Source of the DNA: Cydia pomonella
Lineage: Eukaryota > Arthropoda > Insecta > Lepidoptera > Tortricidae
Reading direction: 5' to 3'
Assembly: GCF_033807575.1 (NCBI RefSeq)
Contig: NC_084717.1
Span: 11,967,692 to 12,031,691 of the forward strand
DNA: 64,000 bases
Positions 1 through 10,664 of this stretch are shown in pieces. The position numbers were made by a program, and so were the translations under genes. The notes beneath the pieces are model-generated. The model was not told where the DNA came from and ran no database searches. It saw only the letters and a list, made by a program, of their open reading frames with translations. Every line of letters starts with the position of its first letter. The first letter of the stretch is position 1.

Positions 1-512
1 GTGACATCTGTCTAGAAAACTTAAATTCTATACAACCAGAGTTTATACTGGAACATAAACAAACTCCATGCTTTTACATACAAAAGCACATACCATCATC
101 ATTGTTGTAAACTCTAACATATGACATGAACATGTAAAAAATACGCACCTTACCACTTTATGTTCGCAAAGTATGCGTAATGTGTAAATTGCGTAACCGT
201 TTATTTGGGACGCTTGATGGGATGCCACAAGCAAAGTTTCCTATTTCTTACATGTTCGTGCGACCAGCTGTTATTACTGGCGATTTGTTAAATTGCGTCG
301 ACGTCAAAAAAAAAATTTTTAACGTGTTTCTGTGGCTGCCATTCCTTAATCCACCAACGGAGCGGCAGCTGACGTCCATGAGGGCTCATCATACATAGCC
401 GTTAACCACTATACGAGATTTTGTCCGGGAGGTGATTCTTCATGGAAATCTGTTCCTGGCTCGCGATCTATTTGCAAATTGCGGGCATCTTTTTGTGTCA
501 CTTCAATTGTAA
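1..512. other. Unassigned AT-rich flank
   Basis: No gene seen. Short open frames here show no recognisable domain. Bases about 472-510 (with GCAAATTGCGGGCAT) resemble the left arm of the inverted repeat at 41413-41525, so the TIR element that follows may have landed in an older repeat. Confidence 0.3.
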
Positions 513-516
513 GTAT

Positions 517-546
517 CGTCGCCGTAGAGCGAAAAGTCACCAAATC
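517..546 (+). repeat. Left terminal inverted repeat (30 bp)
   Basis: Exact reverse complement of 3847-3876. A 12-bp core (GCGAAAAGTCAC) recurs inverted at about 1101-1112, hinting at a smaller internal unit 517-1112. Confidence 0.8.
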
Positions 547-1109
547 ACAAAATGGCCAAAATTGACTTATATATGTCATCAAAATCGCATTTTTTTTCTC
601 CAAATTTCAGTCTTATTGCGGTAGCAATAGCGATCATAGTTTCAATTTTACAAAGTTAAAGAAGTAACTAAAAACTCACTTCGGATTCAATATTATAGTC
701 GAAAAATACCTAATTCCGTTATACATTTTTAAACTTCTTGTAACTTATTTATGAGCGTACCTAAGTCAATTTAGTTATTTTTTCCCTAAGTATTACTAAA
801 CTATTTAACCACGAAGAACCTCATTCAAAAAGTCACTTAATTTACTTAGTTACTTTTTAAATGCCGGTTATGTCAAAAGTGTGAAAGCGAAAATTAACTA
901 ACTCTATTTAGTTATTTTTTATTAATAGTTGTAAGGCAATGTACATCATTTAACCAAAGCGATAATTAATTAAACAGTTTTAATTAGTTTTACCCTACAA
1001 ACAAATTATCAATACAATAACTAATCATATTTAATTAATTTTACAATAAAGACTGTACTGTACGCCGACGTGATTTGATTAAAATTCGCTCGCAAGTTAG
1101 TGACTTTTC

Positions 1110-2825
1110 GCCCAGTGCCGCAGGCCCCCGCAACCGATACCGACCGCTGCGCTGTGGTGTATGAGCCGACAGTGATACGTGTAGTTACTATTTTCTGCAC
1201 GGCACTTCTTGCCGCATAAGTCGCATGTATGTGTATGTTATGCCTCTAGATATGAGACCACTCCACGAGCGCGACGCCTGCTCCTTTTATGCCTCAAGTT
1301 TTCCAGCCACACGTCGTCGTGCTTCTTCACTCCCACGCATAGGTCTCTACGCCACTCGGGTCTCAATGCAGCACGTTCTTCCCAGTCGCCGGTATCGATG
1401 ACAAAGCATTCCATGTCACGCTTGCAGGAGTCTCTAAATCTTAACATCGGGCGCTCCACTAGGTCTTTTCGCATTATTTGCTATCTGACCCATTAGCACT
1501 TGGCGTGGCACCCTTTCTGGATCCATACGGTGTACATGACCGAGCCAACGCAGTCTCTTCTGTTTGAGCATCGCCGTAATGCTGGTGATGCCTGACTTTG
1601 CAAGAACTGCTTCATTTGTCATCTTATCCTTCCAGGTCACTCCCAATATTAGTCTCAGGCAACGCATATGAAAAGCGTTTAACTGGCGCTTTTATTTAGA
1701 GTAAGTAGTTCACGTTTCCGAAGCGTATAAAAGGGTACTGAGTACGCACGACTGGTATACGAGGACTTTGGTGGCTATGGTGAGCTTATCATTTCTCCAA
1801 ACGCGAGTGTGAAGACGTCCAAATGTACACGAGGCTTTGCCTATTCGAGAAGCTATTTCCTTGCCGCTAGAAAGCGTAGATGTTGTTGTGGAACCGAGGT
1901 AGCAAAAATGATCAACCAGTTGCAAAGCAGAACCATTAAGCAGAAAGCTAGGCTTCCTATCTGTGCCCTGCACCATAACCACTGTTTTCTTGGCATTGAC
2001 ACTCATGGAAATAGCTGGCAAGCCTGGCTAAACTTATCAATTAGCACCTGAAGATCCCCCCCTGGGTCGGCAACAAGTGCAGCGTCATCTGCATACAAAA
2101 GTTCTCTGGCAAATAGATCATCACGTCTTGTAGTTGACTTTAAACAGTTGATATTGAAAAGTCGGCCATCCTTTCTGGTATGCAGATGCACTCCGACGTC
2201 GCAATCCCTGAATGCCAAATGAAAATCCCTGAATGAAATATATCAAAGAGAGTTGGTGCCAGCACACAGTCCTGCCTTACACTGCGGTTGACGCCGAAGG
2301 TTTCCGACGTTTCACCATCGAACACTACCGAAGCACGCATGTTTTCGTGAAAATATTTTACTATGGAAAGTAGAGTAGGTGGACATCCAACCTTACACAA
2401 CACTTACATGACACAGTGAGTCGAATGCCTTGTTCAAATCTACAAAGGCCATGTAAAATGGGACACGATGTTCGCGGCACTTCTCCTGAAGCTGACGAAG
2501 AGTGAATATCATATCGCTTGTCGACCGTCCACCGCGAAATCCGCACTGAGTTTCAGGGTAAATACGCATCGCTAAGGCTTCAAGCTTTTTTAAAACCACC
2601 ATTGCAAAAGCTTTACCAGCAATACTCAGTAGGGATATGCCTCTATAATTATTGCAGTCCCCGCGATCTCCTTTTCCTTTGTATAGAGTGACGATGTCTG
2701 CATCCCTCATGTCCTGTGGCACCGTGCCCTCAGTCCAACAACGCTGAAGGAGAGCGTACAGGGAGCGAGACACACAACCAAGTCGAATTAGTTCGGCAGG
2801 CAAATTATCACGACCAGTACTATAT
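1110..2825 (-). pseudogene. Broken non-LTR retrotransposon ORF2 (reverse transcriptase), antisense
   Basis: Read on the minus strand from about 2825 to 1110, the six-frame text is a broken RT with frameshifts: TGRDNLPAELIRLG, IVTLYKGKGDRGDCNNYRGI, TQCGFRGGRSTSDMIFTLRQ, FVDLNKAFDSL, a degraded SVRQDCVLAPTLF box, then the catalytic YADDAALVADPGGDLQ. It continues with CYLGSTT, RLRWLGHVHRMDPERVPRQV, LRFRDSCKRDMECF and a C-terminal CDLCGKKC zinc-finger-like end. This C-terminal style is common in invertebrate LINEs often mis-annotated as craniofacial development protein 2; I do not fix the clade. At least four frame breaks make it dead. The 5' end is cut at about 2825, where an unrelated + strand RT fragment begins. 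Confidence 0.85.
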
Positions 2826-2829
2826 CCTT

Positions 2830-3460
2830 ATCTTTGACCAGTATGAAAAGGAGCTGGAGAGAGTCGATCGATTCAAATATCTAGGTCACATTATCACTAG
2901 TGACCTAAAGGACGATAGTGATATTGATAGGGAACGTAGGGCGTTGGCTGTTCGGGGGAATATGCTGGCTCGCAGGTTCGCGCATTGTACAGGGGAAGTT
3001 AAGAAAACTTTGTTTAAATCCTTCAGTCAATCGTTTTACACCAGCGGCCTGTGGGTTAGTTATACTCAGAGAGCACGCTGAGTGCTACGAGTCCTCTATA
3101 ATAACATGTTTAGGGTCCTGATGGGACTTCCTAGATTCTGCAGCGCATCTGGCATGTTTGCCGACGCCCACGTAGAGGATTTCCACGCCATAATGCACAA
3201 AAGAATCATGTCCATAAGAAGCAGAATCCAGGGTAGTCCCAACAGCATACTAAGTATGTTAGCGAATAGGCCAGACAGTCTTTGTTTGTTTGCATTCTGG
3301 GTTTGTTTATTATTAAAATTAAAATTTTGTAGCAGTTTTATTTTTATTTTTAGTGTTTTTTTTTGTACAAGTAGTAAATAACTATAGCTTATAAGATACT
3401 CAAATTAACAAATGTGGACCACTTTGTCTGAATAAAGAAATTATTTATTTATTATTAAAT
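2830..3460 (+). pseudogene. 3' fragment of a second non-LTR retrotransposon (RT C-terminus and 3' UTR)
   Basis: The + strand frame from about 2830 gives FKYLGHIITSDLKDDSDIDR, RALAVRGNMLARRF, LFKSFSQSFYTSGLWV, one in-frame TGA at 3079, then LRVLYNNMFRVLMGLPRFCS and SGMFADAHVEDFHAIMHKR. This is the region after the RT catalytic domain in an invertebrate LINE. The tail ends in AATAAAG with ATTTATTTATTATT (about 3430-3458). A second copy of the same 3' end lies at about 63780-64000. Confidence 0.8.
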
Positions 3461-3846
3461 ATTAAGCAGTATCCAAAAAAATATTATAGTTAGTAGTTTT
3501 TAATTAACACGTATTTTCACTTTATCATAGCAGTCATAATTCAACTAACTTCACTTAGTCAAATATAGACGCACTAAAAAATAAAATGTGGGCAAATAAT
3601 CATTAACTTCGTTCAAAAAATCACTAAGTTATAATTAAGGTATAATATTTAAGGGCAAAAATTAATTATCGCCTATAGCTCCTAAATCGTTAGTGTGAAT
3701 AATATAAGTCCATTTTGAGCTCAAAGAATAGCAGTTTCCAATGAATAAACACATATAAAACCACAATTTCATCTTAAGATAATTGCAGTAAAATAAAATT
3801 TTTTTTTTTTTTTTTAAACCCTCATAACTCAAAATGACTAATGAAC

Positions 3847-3876
3847 GATTTGGTGACTTTTCGCTCTACGGCGACG
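3847..3876 (-). repeat. Right terminal inverted repeat (30 bp)
   Basis: Exact reverse complement of 517-546, with GTAT immediately outside. Confidence 0.8.
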
Positions 3877-4279
3877 GTATATTGATATAAATACTACCAC
3901 AATGGTATGTTTTTAACATGTGCGAGTGAGACACCGCGCCCCACTTTTGCTATCTCAAGTGGACCGTTTTCTCTAGTCTGGTAAGAACATCTTTCTACCT
4001 CAGTGATAAGGTTCAATTTACTATAAAAAAAAAAGTTAGAGTCTGCTCCACTTTATATCTCCATGTACTTGCTGTGTTGGTTGTAATGGTAGTATATTTT
4101 CTTTGTCGTTGGTAGTTTTTTTGTCTGTGACTGTCTGACTGAAGACTGCATATGTTGTACTGCGGTGTGGCGTGTTAATTTTTGTCTCGTTATATTGTTT
4201 CCATATCATTGAATTATATTGATACGTTTAATTAATACGTGAGGATATATTGAAGTGCATATTTAGTGATTTTTGTACA
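3877..4279 (+). promoter_or_regulatory. NXF1 upstream region (promoter and 5' UTR expected here)
   Basis: The 400 bp between the end of the TIR element at 3876 and the NXF1 start codon. It is AT-rich with no clear TATA box or single initiator that I trust. Its 3' part must be 5' UTR. The mobile element therefore sits within about 400 bp of the start codon and probably within the promoter region. Confidence 0.4.
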
Positions 4280-4337
4280 ATGCCGAAACGAGGTGGTGGA
4301 AAACCTAGAAAGTTGAGAAGTGGTCTTGACCATTATG
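4280..4337 (+). CDS. nxf1: NXF1 coding exon 1
   Basis: Encodes the first 19 residues (MPKRGGGKPRKLRSGLDHY) plus one base of codon 20. The donor is G|GTATGG at 4338. Basic and glycine-rich, as expected for the NXF1 N-terminus. An upstream in-frame stop at 4229 and A at -3 support this ATG. Confidence 0.88.
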
Positions 4338-7300
4338 GTATGGTTTTTCCTGTATTTTCTTCAATGTTACATAGAATAGAATAGTAAATACATTTTACGA
4401 AATCTAATGGAATAGTGTAACATATTTTCTTTTTATACACGATTTAAATAAAAAAAACATTTCAGAGCATGATGATCGAACGCACAGTAATCTCACGCGT
4501 CGTGTCAGTTTCAAGCCAGGAGCGTTTAAAGGGAAAGGAAAATTCCGAGGTTTTAATGACCCCAAAGTATTACTCGATGACGACATTGACATGGGGGCCA
4601 ATTCGGGGGGTCCTGGACACATGAACAACCGTATGGGCGGGTTTAGGGGCCGAGGAGGCCGACTGACGCCAACTCCACGCCGCCCCGGAGGCCCTAGAAG
4701 ATTCATACCAGGTCCGCTTCCCTGGTACCAAATCGTCATTCCATATGGGGGCAAGCATCCTAAAGAGGTTATTTTAAAAGCTTTGCTAGGCTTCATATCA
4801 CCAGAGGTGTTCATACCCCACTATTACAAAATAAATGGCAATGCTGCTGTTTTTTATGTGGATGATGTGAAAGTGGCAGAGAAGCTTTTTCATACAGACA
4901 GGAAGATTGTGATGTCTGATGGCTTTAAGCTGGTTGTCATGGTCCGTAATAATGCTCCAAATGTACAGATTGATGCAGCGATGAAGGAAAAGATGAAACT
5001 TGTAATGGCAAAGAGATATAATGCTGCTACTAAAGCATTAGACTTGACAAAGTTCCATGCTGATCCAGGTAATTACTGAAATAATTCCAAATTATTTTAG
5101 AGTAAGGTCTATGTTATAAGGCACAGCAGGCCAATCTCTGCACAGGTGTCTACACCAACAGCAACCTTGACATGCGGGCCAGACTTAGTCCGCAAGTCTA
5201 CTTGACCTGCGAAGAGTTCAAAATATCATACAATCTGGCCCTGCAAAAGGGAACCTGTAGGCTGTCCTGGCCCTGTGTTCAAGTTTGGAGAGTCTTGCCC
5301 TTATGCATTATAAAAAAATAAAAAAATGCAATATTATGGTAACTTGTGTTTTATCATGGAATTACCCATACTCTGTTGTCACACACACCTGACACACCCC
5401 TATCTTATAAGTCCATTCTACCTAACAGCTATGTGACATTGCCTGAAAATTTTTTCAACAGATCTAGTTTTCATGATAATATTTTCATGATAATATTTTA
5501 CACTAGCAATTGAAATGCAAATATATATTTCAACAGATCTAGCAGACATATTTTGTGCCCTGTTCCGTCCACAAATAATGCTGGCAGCTGTAGACATCAT
5601 GGCTGAGAACATTCCGGATCTGGAAGCTCTAAATCTCAATGATAACAAAATGCATAGCATTGAACACTTGAAAATCCTAGCAAACAAATTGAAGAGTCTG
5701 AAGATTTTGTATTTGGGAGACAACAAGGTATGTCGTTGTGTTTTAAATTTTATATTACTTTTCCCAGGATGAACTACAAAATTGTTACTTTATGAAATAT
5801 CAAACACAATTCCTCTTCCCCCCGGACCGCCCTCGTGCGTAAACGTGCTCAAAATCTACAATACTTTTTATTTTAAAAATTAAATAGCATTTAAATAGTA
5901 AAAATACAGTGCAGAAAAATAGGAGTGCATAAGTGGTCAGTGCTGAGCGGCGACTTCGCGCCTGGTACCAGTACGCCGAAAACCGGTCGTTATCGGTAAA
6001 CTGCGCGGGCGCTGGCCTCTGGCCAATGACAAAGGATTAGGCGTATTACGCCCCGCCCCCTAATTAGCGATTATCCACTTGCGTACGCGCAACTTATTGA
6101 CTACTTCTGCAGCTTATAGTGCCCTAGTGTCATGTCGGATTCGGAACAAGCAGAGCCTACTATGGACACCCACAAGACTCCTGAAAACCTATATAGCTCA
6201 CAACGCCAAAAGGGGCAGAAACGACAACGGGAAAGTGAGCTTACGCAGTTTAAGGATGAACTTATCGCTACTATGAATAGAATACTGGCCCCACAGCTGG
6301 CTGAAATAAAAAAAAACACGGAGTTACTAAATGAAATTAAGCAGACAAACCACAAAATCGAGGAATCCGTGGAATTTCTGTCGGCGAAATACGAAGAAAC
6401 AAAATCTAAAATCGCACAATTAGAATCGGAGGCGAAGGTGGATAAAAAACATATAGCAACACTGGAAAATAAGATAGCAGACCTGCTACGGGACAGCCGC
6501 AAGACCAACCTCGAGATAAAAAATGTACCTATACAGACTAAAGAAACTAAAGAGAACCTGATCGGCATGGTCTCTCAGCTTGGAAATACCATTGCTTACC
6601 CCATTCAGAAATCAGAAATTAAGGATGTCTATCGAATAAATAACAAAAAAGAAAACTCTAAAACCTCTACCATTATATTAGAAACAACTTCCGCCCTTGT
6701 AAAGAATGAAGTGCTAAAAAAATGCAAGGAGTATAACATAAAAAGTGCTGATAGCCTCTGCGCAAAACACCTTGGCCTGCCGGTAAGTCCAAACACCCCC
6801 ATATTCGTTGCTGAGCAACTAACACCCCTAGCTTCACGGCTATACTACTTAGCTCGCGAACTAAAAAAAACAAAGCGCTTTAAATACTGCTGGACTAGCT
6901 ATGGCAGAGTATACCTCAGGAGGACAGAAAGCTCAAAAATAATCACAGTAACAAGCGAGGCTCAACTGCAGCGCTTAGAAAATGAAGGAAACTCAAACAC
7001 TCCTGCAGTTCCCAGTGAATCACACCCCGAGAATCCAGTTAACATATGACTATCGCAAGTGCCACCAGTTAAAATGTTATGCACCCCTAGTATTAAGAAA
7101 CGTTCTAGACCTAGCGGACGGGTAACTCAATTACAATATGTGCTAAAACAACACAAAAAACAGCTTAACAACAAACGTACAATATTATGCACTCTTTCAC
7201 TTACCAAGACTCTCCCTTTCACTCACGGTGGAATTCCGTACCCGCACGGCCTTGAACTTAACTATAAGAATCTAAGCTTATTGTTATTGCTACGAGTGGA

Positions 7301-10300
7301 AGCAAACTACCACGACATATGCGCTCCTGGTAGTTTGTTTCACCTATTACGACCCCCAATGGCTCACTCACACGCATTGTTTAAGTCCAACCAAAAACAA
7401 ACATACACAATCACACACACTGTCGGCATCACCATAACCCCAAAAATAGCACACATCCATCTCTACATATCCTCTAACACAACGATTTATCTATGTAACC
7501 CTAGTAACAACGTGACGCAAAACCCTCGTCTAAATAATCTCCATGTTTACAAACTAAAAACAAATCAAAACTCCTGTAACCTGTGCGGCCCTAGTACTGC
7601 TGCTACCTATAACACCTTCCTATTACAATCGGACTCATATCTTTTATCGTATAATAACTAGTCAGTATAGTGTTATAAATGATATTGATAGTCTAGAAAT
7701 AGCCCAATCTTGTGAATGCGACCCCCAGGACCTCCGTAAATATATACCCGCATCTAAAAAAAACCTAACTGTTATATCGCAGAATATCCGGAGTATATAC
7801 ACTAACTTCTATGACTTCCAAATTTTTCTTTCCCAACTTGATTTTGAACCAGATATTTTAATATTCACTGAATGTCGACTTAATCCTTTAAAATCAATTC
7901 CGCAGCTCTGTAATTATACCTCTATGGGGACCTCTAATAATATGAACCAGAATGACGGTGTAGTAGCATTTGTTAAAACGCACCTAAAAGCTAACATAGA
8001 CGAACTAAAGCTAGACCACGCTTCATGCCTGCGAATCACTGTACAGAACATGATCATCCTTGGGATTTATAGATCTCCCTCAAACAATGATGCGACCAAT
8101 TTCATAAATTCACTAAATACTCACCTAGAACACATTTCTGCCAAAACAATAGCTGTCATGGGGGATATAAATATTAATTTGATACCGCGAACACAAGAGC
8201 AATTGTATGAGTATAACAATAGACATACCTACCTGAATATGCTCAGTTTACATGGTATTCTTCCTGGCCTTCTTAAACCGACTAGATTGGCTAGCTGTCT
8301 GGATCATATTATGTTAAAAATACACAAAGCAACGACAACTGCACACACAGCTGCCCTCAATACAACAATAACGGACCATAAAACTGTTCTGTTAGACTTA
8401 TCTCTTGACTTTAATAAAAATATAATCTCCAAATCTATAGAAAAAATTGATTACGAAAATGCAGCTAAAATATTACAAGAAAAAAACATTAGCACACTAC
8501 TTGCTAGCAATGATCCAAATATCATTATAGAAGAACTAACAACTAAACTTAATGAGTCGCTAAACGAAAGCAAAACAGTGAAAAACATTCCCAGAAATCG
8601 TAGGATCATTAAGCCATGGATAACACCGGGTATTCTGCGATGTATCAAAAACAGGAACAAAATGCAGATGAAACTCCGATCTGACCCGGAAAATGATGTC
8701 CTGAGGGTCACATATAAAAGGTACCGGAATTTCACGTGCAATTTAATAAAAAAGTTAAAGCGTAGTTATGACCGCAACCTGCTGGAAAACACAAAAAAGA
8801 ACTCAAAAGCTCTTTGGGCATCGATTAAAACTATTACCAATTACAAAGCTGTTAAAACAGACAATACTGAGTTACTAAAACACAAATTGGATCCCTTAGA
8901 AGCTGTTAACCAAGTTAACTACTTCTTTACTAATATTGGGAAAAAGTTAGCTTCAGAAATCCCGACCAATGATAATGTTGCTCCTATACTCACTGACACT
9001 AGTGCTACATTCAACAACAACTCCAATTCGTTTGTTTTAATGGAAACGGATCCCCTGGAAGTTGAAAATACCTTAATGACCTTAAAACCTGATAGCGCAC
9101 CTGGCATTGACGGGATACCCACAAAACTTCTAAAGACATGTAAAACTATAATAGCCCCTGTGGTTAGTCATCTAGTAAATTTATGCTTTGCTCAAGGTGT
9201 CTTCCCCAAACTATTAAAAAAATCACTCGTTACACCGGTTTACAAGAGTGGGGACAAAACAGAGCCGAATAACTACAGGCCAATATCGGTGCTTACAGCA
9301 ATGTCAAAAATTATAGAAAAAATAATAAATAAAAGGCTCATTAACTACTTTAATAAATATAACCTACTTTCAAAATTTCAATTTGGTTTCCGTCAAGAAA
9401 GATCAACTGAAGATGCCATTTTAAACCTAACATCCACAGTCTGTAAAGCAACAGAAAATGGTAGTAAATGTATTGCTGTTTTCCTAGACTTAAAAAAGGC
9501 ATTTGATACGGTATCTCTTCCCACTCTTATAAACAAGCTTGAACGCTATGGCATCAGGGGCAAACCGCTGGATGTTCTGGCTGATTACCTCCGGGATCGT
9601 ACCCAAAGCGTCAGAATAGGAAACTATACGAGCACGGACGCAGAAGTGACGTTTGGTGTCCCTCAGGGCAGCGTCCTAGGCCCGACCTTGTTTCTTGTCT
9701 ACATAAACGACTTGACAGACAAGCTAGTCCAAGATGGACATATAATTTTGTATGCAGACGATACTGTAGTTTTGTTTACTGGACAGGACTGGGAATCGGC
9801 TTTTGACGCTGCCGAGAGGGGCCTCTACAGGGTAAGCTTGTGGCTGAAAGATAATCTACTTACACTGAACAAAGAGAAATGTAACTATATCTGCTTCTCG
9901 AAAAATTCTAGAACACAACCTCATAAAAATCTTAACCTAAGAATCCACGGATGTAACTATTTAAATAACACTACTTGCCACTGTACACCTCTTAATAAAG
10001 TAATATCTACGAAATACCTAGGTATCATCATTGATCAACGACTATCCTGGCATGAACATATAGAATACATAACTGCCCGAATAAGAAAACTAGTATGGTT
10101 ATTTAAAATCTTAAGACATGTAGCGAATACGATTCTTTTACAACAAATATATACAACGCTAGCGCAATCAATAATGTCGTACTGTATTCCAGTTTGGGGA
10201 GCCGCAGATAAAACTAAATACCTGGAAGTAGAGAGAGGGCAGAGGTACCTCCTAAAAACTATGTACTTTAAGCCACGAAGATACCCCACTTCAGAACTAT

Positions 10301-10632
10301 ATGCACACTGTAAGGTACTTAGTATGCGTAAGTTGTACATAACCTCTGCAACCTTAAAACTTCACAGCTCTATACCGCTTAATCTTAATCTACTTACCCA
10401 AAGAAGGAATCACAGAGTTGTACCTGAGCCTAGAAGTAAATCAGCCTTTGCAAGGAGGCAATACGACGTACAATCTGCAATTATATATAACAAGATAAAT
10501 AAGGAACTCAATATACACTTGCTAAATAATTATGAATGTAAAAAAACCATAATGAAATGGATAAGTGCGCTCGACTATAATGCTACTGAGGATATAATTC
10601 GGAAATAAAATCTTAAAAACAAATCGATACCA

Positions 10633-10664
<32 letters not shown>

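Larger units (their letters stand above)
517..3876. mobile_element. TIR element, 3360 bp, perfect 30-bp terminal inverted repeats, GTAT target duplication
   Basis: Bases 517-546 and 3847-3876 are exact reverse complements over 30 bp (ends CGTCGCCGTAGAGCGAAAAG). The 4-bp GTAT lies on both sides (513-516, 3877-3880), as expected of a target-site duplication. Subterminal stretches (650-1040 and 3530-3640) are rich in TTAGTTA-like and TCACTTA-like motifs. No transposase was seen; the interior is LINE debris. Superfamily not assigned. Confidence 0.72.

Noticed and set aside
5451..5467. TTTTTCAACAGATCTAG as the acceptor of NXF1 exon 3
   Set aside because: Reading on from here does not give the leucine-rich repeat sequence continuously, whereas the acceptor at 5536 does in the right phase.
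6132..10608. Integrated baculovirus because of the FP25K-like protein
   Set aside because: The neighbouring frame is an endonuclease-RT of a non-LTR element and no other viral gene is present.
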